Assembly (NCBI GenBank): GCA_022410635.1
Contig: JAJVDF010000501.1
Location: 239,445-303,444, forward strand
Source: Tretioscincus oriximinensis
Lineage: Eukaryota > Chordata > Lepidosauria > Squamata > Gymnophthalmidae
DNA: 64,000 nucleotides
Direction: 5' to 3'
The notes below the pieces were generated by a model. That model saw only the letters and a list, made by a program, of their open reading frames with translations. It made no database searches and was not told where the DNA came from. This document shows, piece after piece, positions 55,931-64,000 of this stretch; position 1 is the first letter of the stretch, and the number at the start of each line of letters is the position of its first letter. A program made the translations under genes and the position numbers.

Positions 55931-58524
55931 AAGATAAATGAAATAAAATAAAACCCTAAAGCACTTTAAACCAGTTTCCCCACTGTAAGTTTTGAACACC
56001 AATATTCATAATTGAGATCCTATCAAGATGAAGTTTAAAAAGTACCATCAAAACATAACAATATGGAAACTGCCAGGTTTATCTGTGGCAGCCCCAACGA
56101 GCCGTACTTTAAAGAGTTGGTTTTAAAAAGTTGTTTCAGGAAAACTCAGCTCTACTCTTAACAGCAGTACATGTTTTTATGCTGAACAACTGCTAACGTT
56201 ATGGTTTAAAAGAAGCAGAAGTTTTGCTTCTTTGCATAAAATATAAGCTATTCTACAACTAAAATATTTATTTATGTAGTAAAACAGCATTGTAGTATGG
56301 GAGTCAAGGAATGGACTGTACAGTTAAAATACAGCCAGGTCCAGTCCCAATTAGAGGAAAAATGGGAATAAAAGGAATCAACCTGCACTGACCCCACTCT
56401 TTTGTTTAATCTGAGAGGAAAACAGAATGGCCTCATACAACTCATGTTATCTCAGCATTCACTTTGATTCCAGTGCAGTTACTTCCTGTAATCAGAACAC
56501 CCCATGGTATATCTGGATATGTTTAAGTGTAAAGAGGACAGGACAGTGGTGGAAACATCCCCCATTCAATGGCCAGCAGTGTGAAGTCCTGAGGGGAGAG
56601 CCCTAGTGAGAGTCTAATCCTTTCAGTCTGCCCTAATCTTCCCATCAACAGCATCAGCTGTCCNCACTTGCTCCCTTGTATAGCTTTTAGATGCCTGGCT
56701 TTGCCCAACTTAACAGTTGCACCTTTTGGGCTTAGAGAGGTGGCAGGGGGTTAGGAATCTTCTGACTTCTATTGAGGCCAGAGGCAGCCTCAACATTACT
56801 CATTCCTGGTGGTGATGGAGATCCCAGCAATCTCCTACTACTTCTGCTGCTCCTTTTGACAGCAATTTAATTTCCTGCCACAGTAGCAGCAGGAGAAGGA
56901 GGTCTCCATCACCAGTGGGGGTGGATGATGCTAGGGGCTCCATTTTGGCTCATTAGAAACCAGAAGACCCAACCCCCAGCCATCTCTGCAAGCTAAAAAG
57001 GCGCAACTTTTATGTTGTACAAAACCAGACATGTAAAAGTGGTATGTTGTAAAAGAAATATGCAAAACATTCTTTCAACTACCCTGAACAAAATATTCAG
57101 AATATTATTTCAAGGGGAGATAGGATCAGGTTTGGCATTCATTCTATGAGAAAACAGAATCTTCTGTTTTTAATGGAAATCTTGAGCTCCCTTAACAGAG
57201 CCTAAAGAGGCCACCACCATCCTCTTGGCAATTCTGATTTGGTGTCCAATTGGGCTTCTAGAAATCTCTGCTTTTTTCTTTAATTCTTTCACATACACAG
57301 AAGTTCTCAGGTCTCCATCCAAGGCTGCATTGGTTTAAATCATGCCAGGCAACAAACTCCAGAAACTCTTAGGCTTTCATATCCAGGGAAAGACCCAGGA
57401 GAAGCCAAGCATTGCACCAAGTCTTGTCTGCCAGCTCTGCCAAGATGCTTCCTGATGAAGAGAGAAAATTATCATCTTGTTCAGCTCCTGCAATTGTCTC
57501 TCCCCATCCTTGCCAATTTGTTTCTTCAAAGAATCACTGCTCTTACAAAAGTAACCCTATGATAGTATGAAGTTCTCTCTGAGATTTTTGTGTACTTTCT
57601 ACAACTGGGTATTTTTACAGAAGCAACAGTTCCATGAAGAAATCATCTCACAGACAGCCTCCATCCCATGAATGAAGCTGTGGTTGTAGTCCAGGGTATA
57701 TGTTCTGGAAAACTGCTCACCTGGATGCTCACCTGACATCAGCAAGCACGCTTTTTCCACACTTGGTGAAGACCTGTTGCATGCCTAAGCTTTGATGATA
57801 CTTTATTGTGTGAGATCCTTTAATCTTATTTGTTTTGTGGCGCACTTTTAACTTCTATTGATTCTTCCGTTTTAGGTCATTTCCACATTTTCACAGGAAA
57901 TGAGTGGTCCAACTGGAACCACTATGACTAGAAGAGTTCCCAATGGAAGCAGTCTGTCTGGCCTGCAAGTAGGATGTATGCTCTTGGACAACTTATTCCA
58001 GAACAAGAACCACAATCTGGTATGGCACTGAAATATATTCCTTTACTAAACTCAAATGGGATGAGGTATGGCCTTTTATATGCCTCCTTGGACTGATCTA
58101 GAAACTTCTGGGCAACCAACCTCACTTACCCTATCCAAATTTAGACAACCCAAACCAGGTTATCCAGTACAGATGTGACACTCAGCCAGGTCTGCACTGG
58201 AATGCAGAAGGAAGAGGCCCAGAAGAGGACCATGTGGTTCACTGGACATATTTTCTTAGGTTGCAGTGACACAGGTTCTTCTAAAAAAAATCTTCAGTCC
58301 TAAAGATGAGAACTGAAAACCAGAAAAACTGCTGTGCTAGTTTCTGGTTGTCCTTCCATTTCTTAAGACTGAAGATGGTTTAAAAGCACATATATGATGA
58401 TGGCCTTAATATTTATTCTAGTTTTTCATAGTACTTTTAAGTAATTATTTGAACAATAAGTGTTCTCAGCAATCTTTGAGATTTGCATACCAAATAGAAA
58501 AGAAACAAACAAAGAAAAAAGGAC

Positions 58525-58527
<3 letters not shown>
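55931..58527. other. Low-repeat unique DNA, no supported gene
   Basis: Over 2.5 kb no transposon was recognised, and no ORF has gene-like properties. Small frames at 56523 and 57928 are not credible. It lies between ORF B and ORF C, both on the minus strand, and may hold introns. Confidence 0.4.

Positions 58528-58611
<84 letters not shown>
58528..58611. repeat. (ATT)n microsatellite
   Basis: About 27 uninterrupted ATT units. A perfect tract of this length is likely to be polymorphic in length. Confidence 0.95.
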
Positions 58612-59049
58612 TCAAACCAGTTCATTGTCTGTAATGTAAGGATTAAGACTACTAGTGCTAGAAAGAAGGCAGGATACTCACTGACTTTGTGGAGAGGGAG
58701 CCATTTTTATCTTCAGCTGTTCCCTTCCGAGATGTACATTTATATTCATGCCCTCATGGAGACTTTTTCCCCACTTGCTGACAACCCAACTGCTGCCAGC
58801 CAGCCAGGCTGTGGCCTCTACAAGGACCAAGACTCTGAGGGAACAGCAAGTCGGTGACCAGGTTACCACTTGGCATGATGTCATAAATTAGGCTGGGCAG
58901 CCAAGAGACCAGAGAAGATGGTCAGACTGAAGCAGGATCAGCATTGTGACTGAGTATTTTTTTTAAAAAAGCTGCTGGGTGGAGGCAGAATTTGCCCTGG
59001 CAGGTGATATATTGCAATTGAGTTAAACTGCCCTATGTCAGACACCCTT
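58612..59049. other. No feature
   Basis: No gene or repeat could be supported. Confidence 0.4.
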
Positions 59050-59155
59050 GTTCTTAATGTGTCCAGTTTGTATCTTGTTTTTATTGTTATTTTATTATTA
59101 TTTTAACTGCCTTAAGATCTTTGGGATAGAAGTGTACATAAATAAAATCAAATTG
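59050..59155 (+). mobile_element. L2/CR1-like LINE tail
   Basis: TTTATTGTTATTTTATTATT then TGCCTTAAGATCTTTGGG, ATAGAAGTGTACATAAATAAAA is the shared tail. Confidence 0.6.
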
Positions 59156-59395
59156 AGGGAAGCCAATAGAACCCCTGTACAAAGTATCTGAGTATAAAGG
59201 TCTACCATCCACATGCAAATGCAAATGAAGGAAGATCATGTGAATGGCACATCCAGAATAAGACCCAGTGCAAAAAGGACCCAAGCTCCTAGCCATATAA
59301 TTACTGTTGACAAGTTACTTATATAAACTGCAGTCTAGTGACCTCTTCTGTAATGCTAATTGGTTCTCATAAACCACCAATTAGTAGAAACAAAA

Positions 59396-59515
59396 GCTCT
59401 ATTTGCATAGTCTCACAAATGCATTTTAGAGATCTGTTACAATGCATCCATAACACATTAGTTGTGTTGTAACAGATCCCTGTAATGCATGACTGAAATC
59501 TTTCCAAACAGAGCC
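59396..59515. mobile_element. Harbinger-like palindromic MITE, copy 3
   Basis: Ends GCTCTATTTGCATAG and CTTTCCAAACAGAGCC; inside ATGCATTTTAGAGATCTG faces CAGATCCCTGTAATGCAT. Flanks are both aaa. Confidence 0.75.
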
Positions 59516-60394
59516 AAAGACATACAAGCAATTATCACTTATGGAAAAAGTCCAGTCAAACAATGATGTAAGTGGAAGAGGGAAAATAACAAACTATTTT
59601 TCAAATATTTGCCCAAATAGGGTGGAGAAGGCTTGCATACTACACAGGAATAGGGTGAGACAGACCAAGACAGGAAAGTCTAGCTCACTGCCACCTACAC
59701 TTTATCAGAACTATTCTCCAGGCCCTGAGACTGTAGACTGCTTTAGGCAATCCTCAAAAGCATGAAATAGATGGGGGACAGGGACAACTTTGATGCCTGG
59801 CAGATCACGGTACAAATGTGGCATTCCTACAATATGCCAAACCCATTCCCCAGGTCAAATGTGGACAAAGCCTATGGCTGCCATATGCAGCAAGAATTCT
59901 TGTGGCCATAGGAATCTGATGGTTAAGAGAATTCCAGATTACTCTAAAAGCCTATAACTGCAGGACATGCTCACCATAGAAGTAAATACATTGGGACAAC
60001 CATTTTCTCCAGAAGCTCAAGTCTGCATCTTTACCCATATTTTGCAGGTCTAATTGGTAAATCTAACTTCCATAGAGCCGCAAATGGTAAATGTGAAACT
60101 GAAGTCCTGGTGTCTCCATCCACGGTGAAAAAGTGAAGAGAGATGCAGAAACGCAGTGAAATGCAGAGAACCAGGCTTGAGATCAGTGGTGGACTGGGAA
60201 TCAAAGGGGGTCCCATCCACTGGATNGCAGCACAGTGGGAGGGAGCAGCGGCCGACAGTGTAATATGCACACATGTTTTAACTGCCAAGCCTAAACATAC
60301 CATAGCCAACTCCCCATCAAGCATGTACTTGAATTACAGCTGAGCTATCAAGGCTGCTTGTGCACACGTATGTTCGAAATTCAGGTACACCTCG
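59516..60394. other. No feature
   Basis: No supported gene or repeat. An N at 60226 is an ambiguous base. Confidence 0.4.
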
Positions 60395-60672
60395 AAAGTA
60401 TAATTTTTCACCAAGAGGATCATCTCGGCGGTGGCTCCTAAACTGTGGAATAGTCTCTTTCTTGAGGTGTGTCAAACTTCTGCATTGAAGACCTTCAGAA
60501 AATCATTGAAGATGCACCACTTTCCCTGGTCTTGTCTAAAGAGATTACCCAATAGCTCTTTGAAGCACTGTGATTGTTTTTAAAATATGTCTACTTTGTA
60601 TTCTGTTTTATTGTTATTACCAGCCCTGAAATCTGTTGTACAGCAGAAAAATGAAAAGTGTAAATAAATAAA
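60395..60672 (+). pseudogene. L2/CR1-like LINE ORF2 end and 3' tail
   Basis: The frame decodes to 'APKLWNSLFLEVCQTSALKT' and 'FRKSLKMHHF' before a stop, the same C-terminus as at 40600-41077 but diverged. The tail CCAGCCCTGAAATCTGTTG, (TAAA)n follows. 5' truncated. Confidence 0.75.
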
Positions 60673-60778
60673 TTTTATTCCAAGCCTAAAAATCATTGGT
60701 CAATGATTTGCCTCCAAACATTTTAGATGTCATCTAAGAACGCTTAGCTTGGCTGTTTGAACTCCAACAACCATCATC

Positions 60779-61012
60779 AAGTTTGGTGTAGTGGTTGAGT
60801 GTCTCCCGGTTCGATTCCCCACTCCTTCACAAAAACCAGCTGGGTGACCTTGGGCCAGTCACAGTTCTTTGAGCTCTGTCAGCCCCACCTACTCCACAGG
60901 ATGTCTGTGGTGGAGAAAGCAACAAAAGTTATGTGCGCTGCCCTATGGGTGGCTGCCCTGAGACCTTTGGGTATAGGGCGGGGTACAAGTACAATTAATA
61001 ATAATAACCCAC
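60779..61012 (+). mobile_element. tRNA-headed SINE, family S2, near full length
   Basis: Head: TGGTGTAGTGG (60784-60794) fits a pol III A box and GGTTCGATTCC (60808-60818) is a perfect B box. The body has CTGGGTGACCTTGGGCCAGTC, AGCCCCACCTACTCCACAGG and GAGAAAGCAACAAAAG. The tail is TGCCCTGAGACCTTTGGGTA, AGGGCGGGGTACAAG and (AAT)n. The tail equals that of the L2-like LINE at 40600-41077, the expected partner for its transposition. It is not a functional tRNA gene: no cloverleaf 3' half follows. Confidence 0.9.
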
Positions 61013-61224
61013 TGAGAGCATAGCCATATTGGCCATGATGATAGCCATTATAGTAAAAAAAAAAAAGTAATATTGAGAATGAATCAAGTTGGCATTGGCT
61101 AAATTAGACGGCAAGCCCTACCCTACTCTTCTCTTCAACTTTATATATACATATAACTTTTTCAGTTTGCCTTCAGGGAATGATTCCTGGGAACCAGGCC
61201 CATTGTTTCCTGCCATTTCTGGTC

Positions 61225-61575
61225 TTGAGCAGAAGCATTCCTGGTCCTAGCCCTGGAGCAGGAAGTACAAATGCTGTATTCTGGATTTTCTGCATTTTTA
61301 CATGCCTTGCGGGGACCTTTTCACTCACACCAAGGCATATAGAACATAGAAAGCCTACAGAATACTTTATTTGCAGTTCCTGCAGGAATGTTTCCATGAT
61401 ACAGGAATTATTGTGTTCTTCTTCAATGCATCCCATGAAGGTTTGGTTTATAGTCAGTTTAAGACAGATTCTGGAGTGATTGGGAAATAACAAGGCTCCA
61501 TTCTTGCAAACTGCTTGGACTATAGTTCCCCAGACCAAGTGCAAATCAGACCTTACGCCCACTCTGTTCTAGAAA
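61225..61575. repeat. Dispersed repeat family R, copy 4
   Basis: GCTGTATTCTGGATTTTCTG, TTCCTGCAGGAATGTTTCC, ATACAGGAATTATTGTG and AACTGCTTGGACTATAG match the family at 28270-28645. It begins within 60 bp of the poly(A) signal of ORF C. Confidence 0.6.
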
Positions 61576-61599
61576 AAAGAACTACAAGTGAGACCATTT

Positions 61600-61605
61600 T
61601 TTATT
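61600..61605 (-). promoter_or_regulatory. Poly(A) signal AATAAA downstream of ORF C
   Basis: AATAAA on the minus strand lies about 28 bases after the stop of ORF C, in 'GAGAATAAAAAATGG'. The short 3' UTR it implies is plausible but not proven. Confidence 0.5.
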
Positions 61606-61632
61606 CTCCTCCGTACTGTATTCAGTGAATGT

Positions 61633-62008
61633 TCATGAAACCGGATCATGGTAATAGAACTGCTGCGCCAAGATCTCACTCATCCACTGCAGGCATACAA
61701 GGAGCAGCAAAGCAGAGAGCAGGAACTGAAAGATGAGGAGAGCAGATGGCAGGAGGGTGGTGAACAGGACCTGGACGGCTGCAAGCAAGAGGGCAACACA
61801 GATCAAGGCAACATAGGCTGTGAAAGCGCAGATCCCCAGGAACAGAACCACACTGAGGACCATTTTGACGCCAGAGAGGAAGGGATCCATGAAGCCATTG
61901 CCTTCGCAGTGTGGTGTCACCGGCTTGCAGCAGGAAGTGAAGAGAAGTGTTGGTGGTGTCTGGGGCGGTGGTGGCTCTGATTGCTTGAAGTATGCCATTG
62001 GGATGGTC
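61633..62008 (-). CDS. Small hydrophobic membrane protein C (possible third member)
   Basis: The ORF from ATG at 61998 to TGA at 61633 encodes 121 residues. A strong acceptor with pyrimidine tract, TTTGTTTTTTCCCCAG, ends at 62009, ten bases before the ATG, as expected for a spliced exon. A proline-rich, Cys-bearing N-terminus ('EPPPPQTPP', 'CC' at 23-24) precedes a continuous hydrophobic region of about 60 residues (roughly 44-105), enough for two or three membrane passes. A poly(A) signal follows 28 bases after the stop, so this looks like a terminal exon. It shares orientation, size and hydrophobic character with A and B, but not their proline pattern or terminal Trp, so homology is only a possibility. 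Function unknown. Confidence 0.55.
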
Positions 62009-62084
62009 CTGGGGAAAAAACAAATAGTCTGAAACTTTCAAAACAATCTCTATCAATTAGCATTTCTTGACCAGCTTCCAGAAG

Positions 62085-62290
62085 AAGATAGAGACATCTA
62101 GAATGGATGCTTAAGTACTACCTCCAGATTGGAAGGAGAGGCAGGATGCTGTTACAGGGAGACAAGAGGAGGTGAAGCTGGACGTTTTCCCCTTATCTTC
62201 TATTTGAGATGTCCAAAAGCAGTTGGTACATGTTGGGTGAGAGAGGATGCTGGACTAGATGGACCGCAGCCTGATCCAGCAGAACCTATT
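62085..62290 (+). mobile_element. CR1-type tail, first of three
   Basis: ACTACCTCCAGATTGGAAGG, GAGATGTCCAAAAGCAGTTG and GATGGACCGCAGCCTGATCC form the tail. It lies just upstream of ORF C on the opposite strand. Confidence 0.65.
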
Positions 62291-62299
62291 TTATTTTTT

Positions 62300-62525
62300 T
62301 ACAGGTTTGGGCAAATTCATGGAGCGCAGGTGTTTCAATGACTGCAAGAACAGATATCTAGTACTACCTTCTGGTTGGAGAGACAGATAGGTTGTTTCTA
62401 AGGGCCATTTGCAAAGAGCTGAGAACAGGNGAGCGTTTTGCCTTTGTCTTCTGTTTGAGATGCAGACAGGAAGTTAGACTAGATATGACTTGTAGCCTCA
62501 TCTATCAGGGCTTCTCTTATCTTCA
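62300..62525 (+). mobile_element. CR1-type tail, second of three
   Basis: GGGCAAATTCATGGAGC, TAGTACTACCTTCTGGTTGG and TAGCCTCATCTATCAGGGC match the first. Confidence 0.65.
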
Positions 62526-62599
62526 TATCTGCAAAAACATCTTCTACCTGTAGGCGCTTAGCACCAGGGGCTGAGGGGATAGCACTTTTTCAGGGGTTA

Positions 62600-62820
62600 T
62601 TCCCTAAATGAGACTTATACTTAAGCTAATGCCTCCAAGTTAGGCAGGCAGGCAGGATATTTCTAACAGCCCATTTGCAAAGAATCAAGAGCAGGTGAAA
62701 AAATTATCTTTCCCTTCCACTTGAGATGCCCAGAAGCAGTTGGTGGGCCACTTTTGTGAAACTGGATTATGGACTGGTCATTTGTGGCCTGATGCAGCAA
62801 GGCCTCTTATGTTGTTATAG
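62600..62820 (+). mobile_element. CR1-type tail, third of three
   Basis: ATGCCTCCAAGTTAGGCAGG, GATGCCCAGAAGCAGTTGG and GATGCAGCAAGGCCTCTTATG complete the third head-to-tail copy. Confidence 0.65.
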
Positions 62821-63208
62821 AATAAGAGCAGAAAGGAGACTCTGTTGCAAAGCAAAATGGAAAACCAGGATTTGTGGAATTAAAGGACAGAAATCATGTG
62901 CATCATCTTTATATGATTGCAAGTTCCATTTTCTAGCAATAGGATGGGGTCTTCCGATTTTTATGATAAAGACTGCAGGATCACAGCATTATCTCAACGT
63001 TCAACAAGATGCAGTAGTAGCTCTTAATGAATAAAAGTTATGTCACTTTGATGCTGCTTCATAATTGCTGCTCTCGTGGACCCATGGCACTCAATGTTCT
63101 TCATGCTGGGAGGATGTGATACTAGAGTCACAGGGAACACATCTTGTCTAATAGGAAGGATTCTCTGTTGGTTTGTTAGTCTTTTAATGTATTTTGAGTC
63201 CAACTAAC

Positions 63209-63308
63209 CTACCAGAAGAAGAAGAAGAAGAAGAAGAAGAAGAAGAAGAAGAAGAAGAAGAAGAAGAAGAAGAAGAAGAAGAAGAAGAAGAAGAAGAAGA
63301 AGAAGAAG
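63209..63308. repeat. (GAA)n microsatellite, left of N-gap
   Basis: About 30 uninterrupted AGA/GAA units before the gap. Poly-Glu and poly-Arg frames here are artefacts. Confidence 0.95.
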
Positions 63309-63472
63309 NNNNNNNNNNNNNNNNNNNNNNNNNNNNNNNNNNNNNNNNNNNNNNNNNNNNNNNNNNNNNNNNNNNNNNNNNNNNNNNNNNNNNNNNNNNN
63401 NNNNNNNNNNNNNNNNNNNNNNNNNNNNNNNNNNNNNNNNNNNNNNNNNNNNNNNNNNNNNNNNNNNNNNNN
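63309..63472. other. Assembly gap (164 N)
   Basis: The gap lies inside the (GAA)n tract, whose true length is unknown. Confidence 0.99.
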
Positions 63473-63667
63473 AGAAGAAGAAGAAGAAGAAGAAGAGAAG
63501 AAGAAGAAGAAGAAGAAAGAAGAAGAAGAAGAAGAAGAAGAAGAAGAAGAAGAAGAAGGAGGAGGAGGAGGAGGAGGAGGAGGAGGAGGAGGAGGAGGAA
63601 GAAGAGGAAGAAGAGGAGGAAGAAGAGGAGGAGGAAGAGGAGGAGGAAGAGGAGGAGAAGGAGATGG
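63473..63667. repeat. (GAA)n/(GGA)n purine tract
   Basis: AAG units pass into GGA units and mixed GAAGAGGA units. It ends at the 3' end of an inverted S1 SINE, so the whole tract probably grew from that SINE's tail. Confidence 0.9.
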
Positions 63668-63810
63668 AAAAGAAAAAGAAAAGCTTTGTTGGCTAGAACT
63701 GCATGCTAGGAGAAGGTGTTCACCCCTCCCCACATCCGACACAGAGCTTTGAAACCCAATCTCCCAGATGAGAGACCATTTCCTTAGCGACTAAGCCATT
63801 CGTGCCGGTA
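63668..63810 (-). mobile_element. SINE S1, head half
   Basis: TTGGCTAGAACTGCATGC, CTCCCAGATGAGAGACC and TTCCTTAGCGACTAAGCC match the head half of 13521-13830. The usual 'ATCTTCCCC' body is lost or replaced by the purine tract. Confidence 0.8.
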
Positions 63811-63849
63811 AGAAAGATTGGTATGGATTATTCAGAACACAAGAGAATA

Positions 63850-64000
63850 TATGAGATGCCTTGCTGGATCAGATCACAGCCCAACTAGTCCAGAATTCTG
63901 TCCATCAGTTCTTCTGGGCATCTCAAGAAGCAGCAGGAAGCAAAACCTCCCCTGCTCTTGACTCTCTGTAAATGACACTTAAGAGACATTCTGCCAGTCT
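63850..64000 (-). mobile_element. CR1-type tail, cut by window end
   Basis: Inverted blocks CTTGCTGGATCAGATC, CAACTAGTCCAGAATTCTG and GGCATCTCAAGAAGCAGC continue off the window. Confidence 0.65.

Noticed and set aside
58437..58634. Poly-Ile and poly-Tyr frames
   Set aside because: The (ATT)n microsatellite.
60784..60818. Perfect pol III A and B boxes as a tRNA gene
   Set aside because: No cloverleaf; the rest is SINE body and LINE-like tail.
63194..63742. Poly-Glu/poly-Arg and poly-Ser/Phe frames
   Set aside because: Pure microsatellite and gap, no independent coding evidence.
1..64000. CRISPR array, operon or bacterial defence system
   Set aside because: No spaced direct repeats or prokaryotic gene layout; the sequence is clearly vertebrate.

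Overview
The window reads as intergenic and intronic DNA of a vertebrate, most likely a squamate reptile. The evidence is its mix of CR1 and L2-like LINE tails, L1 copies, an RTE/BovB fragment, two tRNA-headed SINE families, hAT and Harbinger-like MITEs, solo LTRs and many microsatellites. There is no bacterial-style gene organisation, no rRNA or functional tRNA gene and no CRISPR array. Three N-gaps (16143-16676, 47111-47235, 63309-63472) all sit inside microsatellites.

Layout. 1-6.8 kb: CR1 and SINE debris, a long-TIR MITE (577-802), a solo LTR (3334-3664) and a hAT element (5398-5723). 6.8-11.1 kb: a decayed two-LTR Ty1/copia retrotransposon on the minus strand, with a probable half-tRNA(iMet) primer site and a hAT MITE inside its polymerase gene. 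11.1-22.2 kb: an L1 fragment split by a fold-back retroposon with a perfect 70-bp inverted repeat, several SINEs, a second solo LTR, a Harbinger-like element and a third hAT element. 22.4-28.3 kb: an old minus-strand L1 interrupted by a younger plus-strand L1 that still shows endonuclease, reverse transcriptase and C-terminal Cys motifs. 28.3-44 kb: quieter DNA with candidate conserved regulatory blocks (best at 31.68-32.28 and 36.29-36.63 kb), then CR1, L2-like and BovB LINE fragments. 44-64 kb: low repeat density around three intact minus-strand ORFs for small, very hydrophobic proteins (A 44949-45278, B 54621-55014, C 61633-62008).

The host-gene signal of most interest is this A/B/C set. 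A and B align without a gap over their last 80 residues, with five prolines and the final Trp shared, so they are paralogs. C has similar size and hydrophobicity, a strong splice acceptor and a nearby poly(A) signal, but its homology to A/B is not shown. I do not recognise the family. Everything else that codes is retrotransposon-derived and broken by stops, frameshifts or insertions.
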